A model generated the notes under the pieces. The model saw only the letters and a program-made list of their open reading frames with translations, was not told the DNA's origin and made no database searches. Of a DNA stretch of 20,685 nucleotides, positions 1 to 7,564 are shown piece by piece (position 1 is the stretch's first letter; every line of letters starts with the position of its first letter). Made by a program: the position numbers and the translations under genes. This stretch comes from Candidatus Omnitrophota bacterium (GTDB lineage: Bacteria > Omnitrophota > 4484-213), in contig DAOWIN010000008.1 in assembly GCA_030640885.1 (NCBI GenBank), forward strand, positions 1 to 20,685, in the 5' to 3' direction.

Positions 1-853
1 AGAACTCAAGACAAAGTTTAAATTTAATCCCCTCCAAAGAAAGCGACAAGGAATCCTGCTCAATAAAAACATCTGCTCTCTTCTTTATTGCATAAGTGAA
101 TATTTTGGCCTTAATGTTTTTAATTATTCTTGCATAGCTCGCATCATCAGCGTTAATAATAAGCTTGCCTTCGGAGGATAAGCTTTCCAGAAAAGCCTTT
201 TTTGCCTGAAAATAATCCTCCAGAGTGCGGTGATAATTTAGGTGATCCTGTCCAAAGTTGGTAAATATTGCGCTTTTAAAATTAAGCCCATCAATGCGAT
301 GCTGACAGACAGAATGCGAAGAAACCTCCAAAACAGCATAATCGGCATTCTCCCCCAGCATATCATGCAGGTAGGAATTTAAGACAACCGCATCAGGAGT
401 AGTGTTGGTAGCCGGAACTATCCTATTACCAATTTCATAATTTATCGTTCCCAACAAACCAACTTTCTTAGCAAAACTTTCCAGAATGCTTTTGATTAGA
501 TAAGAAACAGTCGTCTTGCCGTCGGTGCCGGTAATTCCAATTAGGTTTATTTTCGAAGAAGGCCGACCATAAAAACGGGTGGATAGTTTGGCTAAAGTAA
601 GGCGAGAGTTATCCACCCTTACCGATGCTAAACTATGCCTTAATGGCAAATCCTCTTCTAAAATTACTGCCACTGCTCCCCGTTTTATTGCCTCTTCTAT
701 AAAGCGGTGGCCATTATTCTTTTCGCCCCTAATTGCCACAAATAGATAACCTTCGCGAATCTGCCCGGAATTGCAGGATATTCCCTTAATTTCAGGATCG
801 CCGCCGTGGGAAGAGATAACTTCTAAATTTTGGATCAAATTAGAAAACTTCAT
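1..853 (-). CDS. murE: UDP-N-acetylmuramyl-tripeptide synthetase MurE (C-terminus cut by window edge)
   Basis: This is a cytoplasmic Mur ligase that adds the third amino acid (usually meso-diaminopimelate or lysine) to UDP-MurNAc-dipeptide in peptidoglycan precursor synthesis. I translated it by hand from the ATG at 851-853, which gives about 284 residues before the window ends; the family is usually near 490. Visible marks are the N-terminal Mur domain, the ATP-binding motif GITGTDGKTT, then TNTTPDA, EVSSHS and FTNFGQDHLNYH, in the spacing typical of MurE rather than MurC, MurD or MurF. The residues that select the third amino acid lie beyond the edge, so substrate choice cannot be read. An AAGGAT Shine-Dalgarno lies 5 nt before the ATG. 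The gene follows a radical SAM gene by 35 nt and is probably the next cistron of the dcw operon. Confidence 0.95.
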   Translation of the reverse strand, partial: MKFSNLIQNLEVISSHGGDPEIKGISCNSGQIREGYLFVAIRGEKNNGHRFIEEAIKRGAVAVILEEDLPLRHSLASVRVDNSRLTLAKLSTRFYGRPSSKINLIGITGTDGKTTVSYLIKSILESFAKKVGLLGTINYEIGNRIVPATNTTPDAVVLNSYLHDMLGENADYAVLEVSSHSVCQHRIDGLNFKSAIFTNFGQDHLNYHRTLEDYFQAKKAFLESLSSEGKLIINADDASYARIIKNIKAKIFTYAIKKRADVFIEQDSLSLSLEGIKFKLCLEF

Positions 854-858
854 TTTAT

Positions 859-875
859 ATCCTTGCAAAAAGGAT
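859..875 (-). promoter_or_regulatory. hairpin covering the murE ribosome binding site
   Basis: On the minus strand ATCCTT (870-875) can pair with AAGGAT (859-864) across a 5-nt loop. AAGGAT is the only good Shine-Dalgarno for murE. The upstream radical SAM stop codon is only 14 nt before this stem, so a terminating ribosome might open it. The pairing is seen directly; translational coupling is inferred. A 6-bp stem is weak and could be chance. Confidence 0.35.
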
Positions 876-888
876 TAGGCCGAGATCT

Positions 889-2043
889 TTACTTAACCTT
901 TTCCTTAACTTTCTTCCTCCCGCTGTCCAGAGATTTTGCCCTGGCATGAGCAATTTCACAAAAATATTCAACTGGCATATCCATTTCTCCGTTCTCTAAA
1001 TGCGAGTGAGCAGGACACCACATACAAAGATTAATTATAGGACAGACTCGGCATTTTTCCAAAAATTCTTCTCTGTTTGAACGCATATCACGCACTCGGG
1101 GAACAAAATTTTGCCAAGCTTCGGCAAGACTTCTTTTTTTTAGGTCGTAAATACAATCAGGGTGCCAAAGCGAAGAACATAAGCGAAAGAAACCGTCGTA
1201 ACTTACGCTGAAACTGCCATTACCCGTGCCGCAGTGAAAAAGATGGTTGCAGTTAATATGAGAAAATTCAGAATTAATAAGTTTTTCGCACCCGTCTTCC
1301 AAGGCTTGGAAGCGATCAGGGTCTGATTGTTCTATAGCCACAATTTCCTCTGAGGAGAGCCGCTCAGATTTTATCTCCTCGTTTCTTTTGGAGTCTCCGT
1401 CAAAACGGAGATGCAAAAAGGGGTCAAAACGGAAATAATCTTTGGTTTTTTCGCGGCAAAAATCGGCAATCTGAGGTAGTTCATGGATGTTTGAACGCAA
1501 AACCATTGCTTTAAGACGAACCCTAATATCATTTTTAAGCAAAAGATTTAAGCCTCGCATAAAGGCGTCAAATGAAGCGGGGTTTCTGGTTACTTCTTCG
1601 TAGGTTTCTTGCGTAACTCCGTAAACTGTCAATTCAATATCTCTCGGCGGCAACCTTTTAAAAAATTTGATATGTTCTTTTGTAATTAATGTTGCATTGG
1701 TAAAAACTGATATTAAAAGCCCCTTTTCCTTAAGATAAACATAAATATCAAAAAAATCCTCTCTTAGGAGCGGCTCGCCTCCGGTAATAAGACACCACAA
1801 AGCTCCTAAAGAAACAGCTTCATCAACTATTCTTTTTATCTCGTCAAATGACAATTCTTTCTTGTGCGCCTCCTTATCCTCTACCGACAGATTTATGTAG
1901 CAGTGCCGGCAGTTATTATTACAACGGGCAGTAAGTTCTAAATCAAAGGAAACAAGATTCCTCTTATTCTTCATCCTCTCCCAGAGTTTAAACTCCGAGA
2001 GGGGAAAAATTTGGACAAAAGAATTCTTATAACTTTTTATCAT
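889..2043 (-). CDS. radical SAM/SPASM protein (third of a tandem trio)
   Basis: A 384-residue radical SAM enzyme of unknown substrate. The SAM-cluster motif CNNNCRHC (CX3CX2C) is at residues 41-48 and TGGEP at 87-91. A C-terminal SPASM-type cysteine set follows (C271, C289, C331, C334, C340, C343, C362), expected to hold auxiliary iron-sulfur clusters. SPASM enzymes commonly modify ribosomal peptides or proteins (PqqE, anaerobic sulfatase maturases), so peptide modification is the likely chemistry. No N-terminal RRE peptide-binding domain is evident. It is clearly paralogous to the gene upstream at 2061-3254: same length class, the shared pattern ELTxRCNNNC, and a shared PVEYxCEIAH tail. It starts with ATG 17 nt after that gene, with only a weak GAAGAG ribosome site, and precedes murE by 35 nt. 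Confidence 0.9.
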   Translation of the reverse strand: MIKSYKNSFVQIFPLSEFKLWERMKNKRNLVSFDLELTARCNNNCRHCYINLSVEDKEAHKKELSFDEIKRIVDEAVSLGALWCLITGGEPLLREDFFDIYVYLKEKGLLISVFTNATLITKEHIKFFKRLPPRDIELTVYGVTQETYEEVTRNPASFDAFMRGLNLLLKNDIRVRLKAMVLRSNIHELPQIADFCREKTKDYFRFDPFLHLRFDGDSKRNEEIKSERLSSEEIVAIEQSDPDRFQALEDGCEKLINSEFSHINCNHLFHCGTGNGSFSVSYDGFFRLCSSLWHPDCIYDLKKRSLAEAWQNFVPRVRDMRSNREEFLEKCRVCPIINLCMWCPAHSHLENGEMDMPVEYFCEIAHARAKSLDSGRKKVKEKVK

Positions 2044-2060
2044 TTATTAGTATCTCTTCA

Positions 2061-3254
2061 TCACAAACCGCTAACCATTTCTTTCCCTGCAAATTTCCCT
2101 ATCCTCTCCCTCCAATCCTCCACCTCCCATGCCTTTTCATCCTCTTTTAACAACCCCAGAAATCTTGCTTGAGTATGAGCAATTTCGCAAAGATACTCAA
2201 CCGGCGTGTCCAAAGTGCCATGCTCCATCCAGGATTTTGCCGGACACTGCTCGCAGAGGCCTTTTAAGAAACACTTAGCACAGCGGGACAGGTAATCAAG
2301 ATTAGCGGCTTTCATCTTTCGCATTCTCGGAAAGAAATTCAGCAAAGCATCTTTAAGAGAACCATTTTTGAGGCTATAAATAGTTACCGGGTGTCTGAGC
2401 ATCATACAGGGCTGAAAGTTTCCATAAGCATCCACACAACCACCGCCAACTCCCGAACCGCAGGAAAAAAGCGTATCGCCGGGGGGCCTGGTGAACTTTG
2501 AACAGAATTCTTTCATCTCTTTAACATATTTATCTTTCCGGCGGGTAAGAACCTCTAATCCTTGCTTCGATGGAAGCCTGAGACTCTTTATGAGTCGATT
2601 CTTTTCCCCATCCCGCCGGCAGCGAAGGTCAAAAAACATTGAGTAAGAGGGTGGTTTATCCATATAGGGAATAGTAGATGCCCAGGATTCAAATTCATCT
2701 ATTTCATCTTTGTTAGCTGGGAGAAGAGCCCCTTTAACCACAAAAGAAATTTTATTTTTCAGTAATAAGTCAATACCCCTCCAGGCGGCTTCGAATGAAC
2801 CGGACATTCTGGATACAGCTTCATAAGAACTTTTTTTCATACCATACACTGTAATTTCTATCTTCTCTAAAGGCGGAATATGCCTAAATAATTTTGTTAA
2901 ATGGGCAGTAATTAAAGTGGCATTGCTAAAAAGCAAAACTTTCAAACCCAGCTTTCTGGCAAAGATATAAAGCTCCTCAAAATCCTTCCTCAAAAGAGGC
3001 TCGCCGCCGGTAAACCGAACAGTCATGCAACCCAATGAGGCGGCTTCTGTTAAAATCTTTTTTAAATCTTTAGTTGGAAGTTCTTTCTTTTTGGCATCTA
3101 AATCATCTGCCGGCAGGTTTATACAGCAATGAATACAGTTATTATTGCAACGCTCAGTAAGCTCAATATCCAGCCTGCCCAAAAGCGGGCGCGTATTTTT
3201 CCATAAAGAGGCTTTGGCTATAGTCTTTTTTGCAACATAAGATCTGTTTGGCAT
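2061..3254 (-). CDS. radical SAM/SPASM protein (second of a tandem trio)
   Basis: A 397-residue radical SAM enzyme. The cluster motif CNNNCIHC is at residues 36-43 and TGGEP at 82-86. Cysteines C265, C273, C283, C325, C328, C334, C337 and C356 make a SPASM-like C-terminal domain. The segment around 272-284 (GCVDAYGNFQPC) is the typical first half of a SPASM domain. It ends in PVEYLCEIAH and a short acidic/basic tail not shared with its paralogue at 889-2043. It begins 7 nt after the radical SAM-kinase fusion gene, so the trio is almost certainly co-transcribed. The ribosome site is weak (AGAGA). Substrate unknown; by family analogy a peptide or protein. Confidence 0.9.
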   Translation of the reverse strand: MPNRSYVAKKTIAKASLWKNTRPLLGRLDIELTERCNNNCIHCCINLPADDLDAKKKELPTKDLKKILTEAASLGCMTVRFTGGEPLLRKDFEELYIFARKLGLKVLLFSNATLITAHLTKLFRHIPPLEKIEITVYGMKKSSYEAVSRMSGSFEAAWRGIDLLLKNKISFVVKGALLPANKDEIDEFESWASTIPYMDKPPSYSMFFDLRCRRDGEKNRLIKSLRLPSKQGLEVLTRRKDKYVKEMKEFCSKFTRPPGDTLFSCGSGVGGGCVDAYGNFQPCMMLRHPVTIYSLKNGSLKDALLNFFPRMRKMKAANLDYLSRCAKCFLKGLCEQCPAKSWMEHGTLDTPVEYLCEIAHTQARFLGLLKEDEKAWEVEDWRERIGKFAGKEMVSGL

Positions 3255-3261
3255 TGTTTCT

Positions 3262-5271
3262 CTACAAGAAGGTTAAAAATTTTTTCTCAACCTCGACCTT
3301 ATCCTCAGCTTTAATCTTCTTTTCCACCAAATCCACCACCCCGCCGCTTTTATCAAAATTTAATACATAACAGGGAACTTGACTGGAAATATTTTCTACA
3401 AGTGAGAGCATTCTCTTCCACCATTCGGCGGTAACAAAGGGCTTTATCAGGCAGGCAAGAAGCCTTTTGCTGATTTCCCTTCTATCTTCAAGCAATTCAA
3501 GATGATTCTCGTTAGATTTGTTTAGAAAGAAAATTGCTTTTAAAGGTACGGAATTTGCCGATATATCGGGCACATCACCATGGCTCCAGGTGCCGTAAAT
3601 CCTAAATTCGGTTTGCGGTTGGCGAATAATTATCCGGTCATCACAAAGTATCTCAGCCTTCCCTTTTAGCATTTCTGCCATAGTAGATTTACCGGCATCA
3701 GAATGACCGATAAAAAGTAATCCCCTCCCTTCAAAATTTACACCGCAGGAATGCAAGTAACAACCCTCTCTATCTGCAAGAATACGCGCCAGAAGTATTT
3801 GGTCGCTGGGAAACATAGTTAAAGAATGCAACCCGCCTTTAAGAAAGGTCTCCTCCTTGTCGTTGTATATTCTAACGCGGGTATGGTTATGATTAAAAAC
3901 TACCACACGGTGGAGATTCTTATTTCCTTTTGTCGGTGAAATACCCAAATATATCCATGAATTGCCATCTTTATAAATTGCCCAAGGCGGTTTTCGATAA
4001 ATCTCCCTGCTTAAACTTTTACTGTTTAAATCAGGCAGCGAAAAGTGATGCCTTAAAGTAATTGTATCTTTTCCGGGACCATCTACCTCAAAATGTTTGA
4101 ATTTAGGATGAAAAGTGGTATCGGTTATGGGTAAATCCGAATCAATCTGTATAGTAATATCGGCAATTCTATAGTAACGGCGGTGCTTCTTTTTCCAAGT
4201 CTCTTTGAACTTTCTGTTTTCCCTTGCCACCTCGCAAAGATACTCGACTTTAGCCGAGAATCTGCGGTGTTCTAAATAGCCATAAACCGGACACCACCGG
4301 CAATCACTGCGAAGCTCACAGGAAGCGCAGTTTTCAAAATATTCTTTCCCCCCCCTAACCTTATCTGCCAATGAAGGTATAAATTTCTCCCAGCATTCCT
4401 TAAAGCTACCTTTCTTTAGGTCATAACGAAGAGCAGGGTCTTTGATAAAACCGCAGAAGCTCATTTGGCCATAGGGGTCTATATGAAAATTACGTCTTGC
4501 GGCTATGCAGGAAGCAAAGAGGCGATCATCTTCTTTTTGGTGACAATAACTGTGTCCTTTTTCCTTCTCCATCCAGTCTTCATAAGATAGGTCGGGCTTA
4601 TCAAGCTCTACTGCTTCCTCAGGAGGAAGCCTTTGTCCTATTATTTCTTTATTTATTTCCGGCTCGCCGCAAGCCGAAAGATAAAGCCAGGCAGCACCAA
4701 CCCTATAGTGAGGGCTTAGGGACTTCGCTAAGCTAATCATATTCTGAAACTGATGGTAATTATCCTTCATTGGGATAAGCTGAACAATAAAGCCTGCTCC
4801 TGCTTCTTTTAGATACCTAAAACCGCGTATAGCGGCTTCAAATGAACCGGGATTACGAGTAATATGGTCATGTATTTCAGCCGTAGCTCCATAAAGCACA
4901 ACCATCTTAGTCCCTTTTCTCTTCAGGAGCTGAGCGATTTTAGGGGTAATTAGCGTGCCGTTGGTGTTTAAAGAATAAGAAATAGAATTGCCGCTAATAT
5001 AATCAAATATTTTACTAAAATCACTTCTCAACATTGGCTCACCGCCGGATATAGACCACCTACGGCAACCCATTTTTCTGGTTTCGTCAACAATATGTTT
5101 TATTTGCTCAAACGAAAGTTCTTCTTTCTTTTGTTCGGCATTTGGCGGGATTCTAAGCCAACAATGACGGCAGTTATTGTTACAACGGTAGGTAAGATCA
5201 ATACTTCCTTCCATGGGCAGGCGAGGAAAATTCTTTATTTGTTTATGCTTCAAATACTCGGGAACTTTCAT
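3262..5271 (-). CDS. radical SAM/SPASM protein fused to an HPr-kinase-like P-loop domain
   Basis: A 669-residue two-part protein. Residues 1 to about 350 are a radical SAM/SPASM enzyme: CNNNCRHC at 30-37, SGGEP at 75-79, and auxiliary-cluster cysteines C255, C273, C315, C318, C324, C327 and C346. Residues about 366-650 resemble HPr-kinase-related domains. YLHSCGV (505-511) is followed by a Walker A loop GHSDAGKST (522-530) and LCDDR (542-546), which matches the H ... GxSGxGKS ... ADD order of HPr kinases. HPrK-like proteins that phosphorylate precursor peptides are known from lasso peptide clusters. This supports a peptide-maturation role, but neither the substrate nor kinase activity can be read here. 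ATG start with no clear Shine-Dalgarno; the start is preceded by a word-repeat array and the ftsI stop lies 57 nt upstream. The next cistron follows after 7 nt. Confidence 0.88.
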   Translation of the reverse strand: MKVPEYLKHKQIKNFPRLPMEGSIDLTYRCNNNCRHCWLRIPPNAEQKKEELSFEQIKHIVDETRKMGCRRWSISGGEPMLRSDFSKIFDYISGNSISYSLNTNGTLITPKIAQLLKRKGTKMVVLYGATAEIHDHITRNPGSFEAAIRGFRYLKEAGAGFIVQLIPMKDNYHQFQNMISLAKSLSPHYRVGAAWLYLSACGEPEINKEIIGQRLPPEEAVELDKPDLSYEDWMEKEKGHSYCHQKEDDRLFASCIAARRNFHIDPYGQMSFCGFIKDPALRYDLKKGSFKECWEKFIPSLADKVRGGKEYFENCASCELRSDCRWCPVYGYLEHRRFSAKVEYLCEVARENRKFKETWKKKHRRYYRIADITIQIDSDLPITDTTFHPKFKHFEVDGPGKDTITLRHHFSLPDLNSKSLSREIYRKPPWAIYKDGNSWIYLGISPTKGNKNLHRVVVFNHNHTRVRIYNDKEETFLKGGLHSLTMFPSDQILLARILADREGCYLHSCGVNFEGRGLLFIGHSDAGKSTMAEMLKGKAEILCDDRIIIRQPQTEFRIYGTWSHGDVPDISANSVPLKAIFFLNKSNENHLELLEDRREISKRLLACLIKPFVTAEWWKRMLSLVENISSQVPCYVLNFDKSGGVVDLVEKKIKAEDKVEVEKKFLTFL

Positions 5272-5285
5272 ATTTATTATATTTT

Positions 5286-5325
5286 TCTGTTTTCTGTAGA
5301 CTGTTTTTTGTCAACTGTAAACTGA
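5286..5325. repeat. short-word repeat array between ftsI and the radical SAM trio
   Basis: It contains degenerate copies of CTGTTTTCTGT, TGTAGACTGT, TCAACTGT and AAACTG. The same words recur at 11805-11868 downstream of pilC, and the TCTGTTTTCTG word recurs in the secretin signal-peptide region. It fills most of the 57-bp spacer between the ftsI stop and the first radical SAM start. Confidence 0.6.
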
Positions 5326-5328
5326 TTA

Positions 5329-6987
5329 CTATCTTAAGTATTCCATTACCTGCTTTCCTATTCTTTGAAATAAAGGAGCGGCTACTGTACCGCCAAAATA
5401 TTTGCCTTGCGGATGATCAATAACCACAACTATAGAAAGCAAAGGTTTATCAGCAGGCAAAAAACCGATAAAAGAAGCGATAAATTTATCTTTATAATAA
5501 CCTCCACGCGGGTTCACCTTTTGAGCGGTGCCAGTCTTGCCGGCTATTTTATACCCCTTAATCTTCGCATTTTTAGCGGTCCCTTTTTCCACTACTCTCT
5601 GCAAAATTTCGGTCATTTTTTGAGCAGTCTGTTTGCTGATTATTCTGCGCGGGGAATTGGAAAATGACCTTATCGTCTCACCTTTTTTATCTCTTATTTC
5701 CTTTACTACATGGGGTTGGAACAGCATCCCTCCGCTTGCAATAACCGATATCGCCTGCCCTAATTGCAAAGAACTAACCCCTATTCCTTGACCCATGGGA
5801 ATATTCAGCATTGAAATATCCTGCCAGTTTCTTGGAGACATTATTAATCCCTGTGTCTCGCCGGGCAAATCCACCCCTGTGGGCGAAGCAAAACCAAATT
5901 TAAGAATATATTTGTAAAACCTTTCTCTCCCTAAAATCTGGGCTATTTTACTAATTCCAATATTGCTTGATTTTTCAATCACCTGAGAAAAATTTAGTTT
6001 TCCATAAGCATGATAGTCATGCAAAATGTGTCCCCGAAAGCAATACCTCCCTTTTTCGCAATAAAATATGTCCTTTAGCTTTGCTACCTTTTCTTCTAAA
6101 GCCGCAGAGGCAGCTATAATCTTGAAAACCGAACCGGGTTCAAAAAAATCGGTGACCGCTTGATTGCGGCGGGAAGAAGTGGAAAAAGAAGAGAAAAAAT
6201 TAGGATTATAGGTAGGGTAGTTAGCCAAAGCAAGAAGTTCGCCATTTTGAGGATCTAAAACAACAACTGTTGCCGCCAAAGGTTTGCATTCTTCTACCGT
6301 CTTCTTCAGTTCCTTTTCTACAATATATTGAATAACAGTATCAACAGTTAATAATAGATTATAGCCGTTTATCAATGGAATGTTTTGTTTTTCAAAAGCG
6401 GCTATTTCGGAATGGTGTGCATCTTTTTCGCTAAATCTCCAACCCTCGCGGCCCCTTAAATAATCGTCATAAAAAAGCTCTATACCCTCTAAACCTTCAT
6501 TGTCTATACCGCAAAATCCAATTATGTGAGCGGCTAATTCTCCCTGCGGATAAAATCTTTTCTCTTCAGGAAGAAAATAAATCCCTTTTAAGAATTTGTC
6601 TCTAATTGCTTTTTCTTCAGCAGAGCTAATTTTTCTTTTTATCCAAACAAAAGACTTCCGTGAGAATTTTTTAAGCAGAGTTTTTTTATCTAAATGCAAA
6701 ATGGAGGCTAAAACCGCAGCAGTTTTATTTTTATCCTTTATTTCTTTAGGAAAACTATATACAGAATTAGCAGTTAAAGAAACTGCTAATTTTCTTTCTT
6801 TACGGTCATAAATAATTCCGCGCTGCGGCTTTAGGCAAAGAGCAAACTCATACTGCTGTTTGTCTTTAAAAGGAAGAGGGGAGGGGCTAAGTTGCAGGTA
6901 AAATAAACGGATTAAAAGAACAACGAAAAGGAAAACAAGAACAAAAAAGAGAAAGGATGATTTAAATTTGGTAGCTTTGGTATACAA
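5329..6987 (-). CDS. ftsI: division-specific class B penicillin-binding protein (peptidoglycan transpeptidase)
   Basis: FtsI/PBP3-type DD-transpeptidase that cross-links septal peptidoglycan from the periplasmic side. Of its 552 residues, about 11-31 form a single membrane anchor. The PBP dimerisation region begins with RGIIYDR (56-62). The transpeptidase domain shows the three active-site motifs: SVFK (catalytic S286, K289), SSN (340-342) and KTG (484-486). No PASTA domains follow. The frame has no ATG before the membrane segment. The first usable start is TTG at 6985-6987, inside a word-repeat array and without a Shine-Dalgarno; an in-frame stop sits at 7003-7005. The start is therefore uncertain, though the short cytoplasmic tail is normal for the family. 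Its place after ftsL supports FtsI over the elongation enzyme PBP2. Confidence 0.93.
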   Translation of the reverse strand: MYTKATKFKSSFLFFVLVFLFVVLLIRLFYLQLSPSPLPFKDKQQYEFALCLKPQRGIIYDRKERKLAVSLTANSVYSFPKEIKDKNKTAAVLASILHLDKKTLLKKFSRKSFVWIKRKISSAEEKAIRDKFLKGIYFLPEEKRFYPQGELAAHIIGFCGIDNEGLEGIELFYDDYLRGREGWRFSEKDAHHSEIAAFEKQNIPLINGYNLLLTVDTVIQYIVEKELKKTVEECKPLAATVVVLDPQNGELLALANYPTYNPNFFSSFSTSSRRNQAVTDFFEPGSVFKIIAASAALEEKVAKLKDIFYCEKGRYCFRGHILHDYHAYGKLNFSQVIEKSSNIGISKIAQILGRERFYKYILKFGFASPTGVDLPGETQGLIMSPRNWQDISMLNIPMGQGIGVSSLQLGQAISVIASGGMLFQPHVVKEIRDKKGETIRSFSNSPRRIISKQTAQKMTEILQRVVEKGTAKNAKIKGYKIAGKTGTAQKVNPRGGYYKDKFIASFIGFLPADKPLLSIVVVIDHPQGKYFGGTVAAPLFQRIGKQVMEYLR

Positions 6988-7131
6988 GTTACAAGTTGCA
7001 GGCTACAAGCTACAGGTCGCAAGCTACAGGTTGCAAGCCACAAGCTTCAAGCAAGAAACTTAAGACTTAAATTTCTTCTTTTCTTCTTCTTGCCTGTAGC
7101 TTGAAACCTGTGGCTTATTAGCCTGTAGCCT
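6985..7131. repeat. word-repeat array with inverted halves between ftsL and ftsI
   Basis: The left part (6985-7053) is built from degenerate copies of ACAAGCTACAGGTTGCA-like words. The right part (7091-7131) carries the same words inverted (CCTGTAGCTTG, AGCCTGTAGCC). Transcribed RNA could fold into an imperfect long hairpin around a pyrimidine-rich centre (7071-7090). The array runs from the ftsL stop region to the putative ftsI start. Confidence 0.75.
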
Positions 7132-7564
7132 ATCTCTGCTCCGCTTCTGCTTCTCTGCTAAGCAGTAAACCTTTCAAAAACCCCTGAGCAAAATATCTTT
7201 CCTCAATTTTGCCTTTTGCTCTTTGCTGGCTATTCTTTAATGGTTGCCTTTTTGCCAATGCCATTACCTCTGGATTATCTTCCCAGCATAGCTGGATGTC
7301 TCTCTGTTTTATCTCTTTCTCCAAGTTTTGCGGAGAAATTAATAAGGCAAGTTTGTATTCTAAGGCAAAGTTTTCTTTTTTTAGGCAGGTTAATTTTTCT
7401 TTATTGCTTTTGATTTCATAGCTAATTTTAACTGCATCTACCTGCTGGTAAATATACAGAAAGGTTAAAAAAATGACTGCGATTGTGGACAACCCTTTCA
7501 GGAAAATAGGACATTTTGAGAAAGTTTTTTTAGTAAAATCCTGACTCGAGCGGAAAAATTTCAT
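7130..7564 (-). CDS. ftsL: cell division protein FtsL-like
   Basis: A 144-residue bitopic membrane protein: a basic cytoplasmic tail, a membrane segment at about residues 23-40, then a stretch rich in K, E and L with coiled-coil character (about 45-85). This is the FtsL architecture; FtsL partners FtsB and FtsQ at the divisome and helps activate FtsWI. Sequence identity within the family is low, so the call rests on topology and on position between rsmH and ftsI. Its ATG overlaps the rsmH stop by 4 bp (ATGA), which implies translational coupling. The C-terminal about 45 residues are longer and more charged than in many FtsL proteins, and the end abuts a repeat array. Confidence 0.82.
   Translation of the reverse strand: MKFFRSSQDFTKKTFSKCPIFLKGLSTIAVIFLTFLYIYQQVDAVKISYEIKSNKEKLTCLKKENFALEYKLALLISPQNLEKEIKQRDIQLCWEDNPEVMALAKRQPLKNSQQRAKGKIEERYFAQGFLKGLLLSREAEAEQR

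Noticed and set aside
4497..4736. Plus-strand open frame inside the radical SAM-kinase gene
   Set aside because: It is antisense to a gene with clear motifs, has no recognisable domain and no ribosome site. Other plus-strand frames within minus-strand genes were rejected for the same reason.
5271..5284. TATAAT four bases before the radical SAM-kinase ATG, with TTGACA upstream
   Set aside because: The TTGACA is 27 bp from the TATAAT, too far for a sigma70 promoter, and lies in a word repeat. No -35 exists at 16-18 bp.
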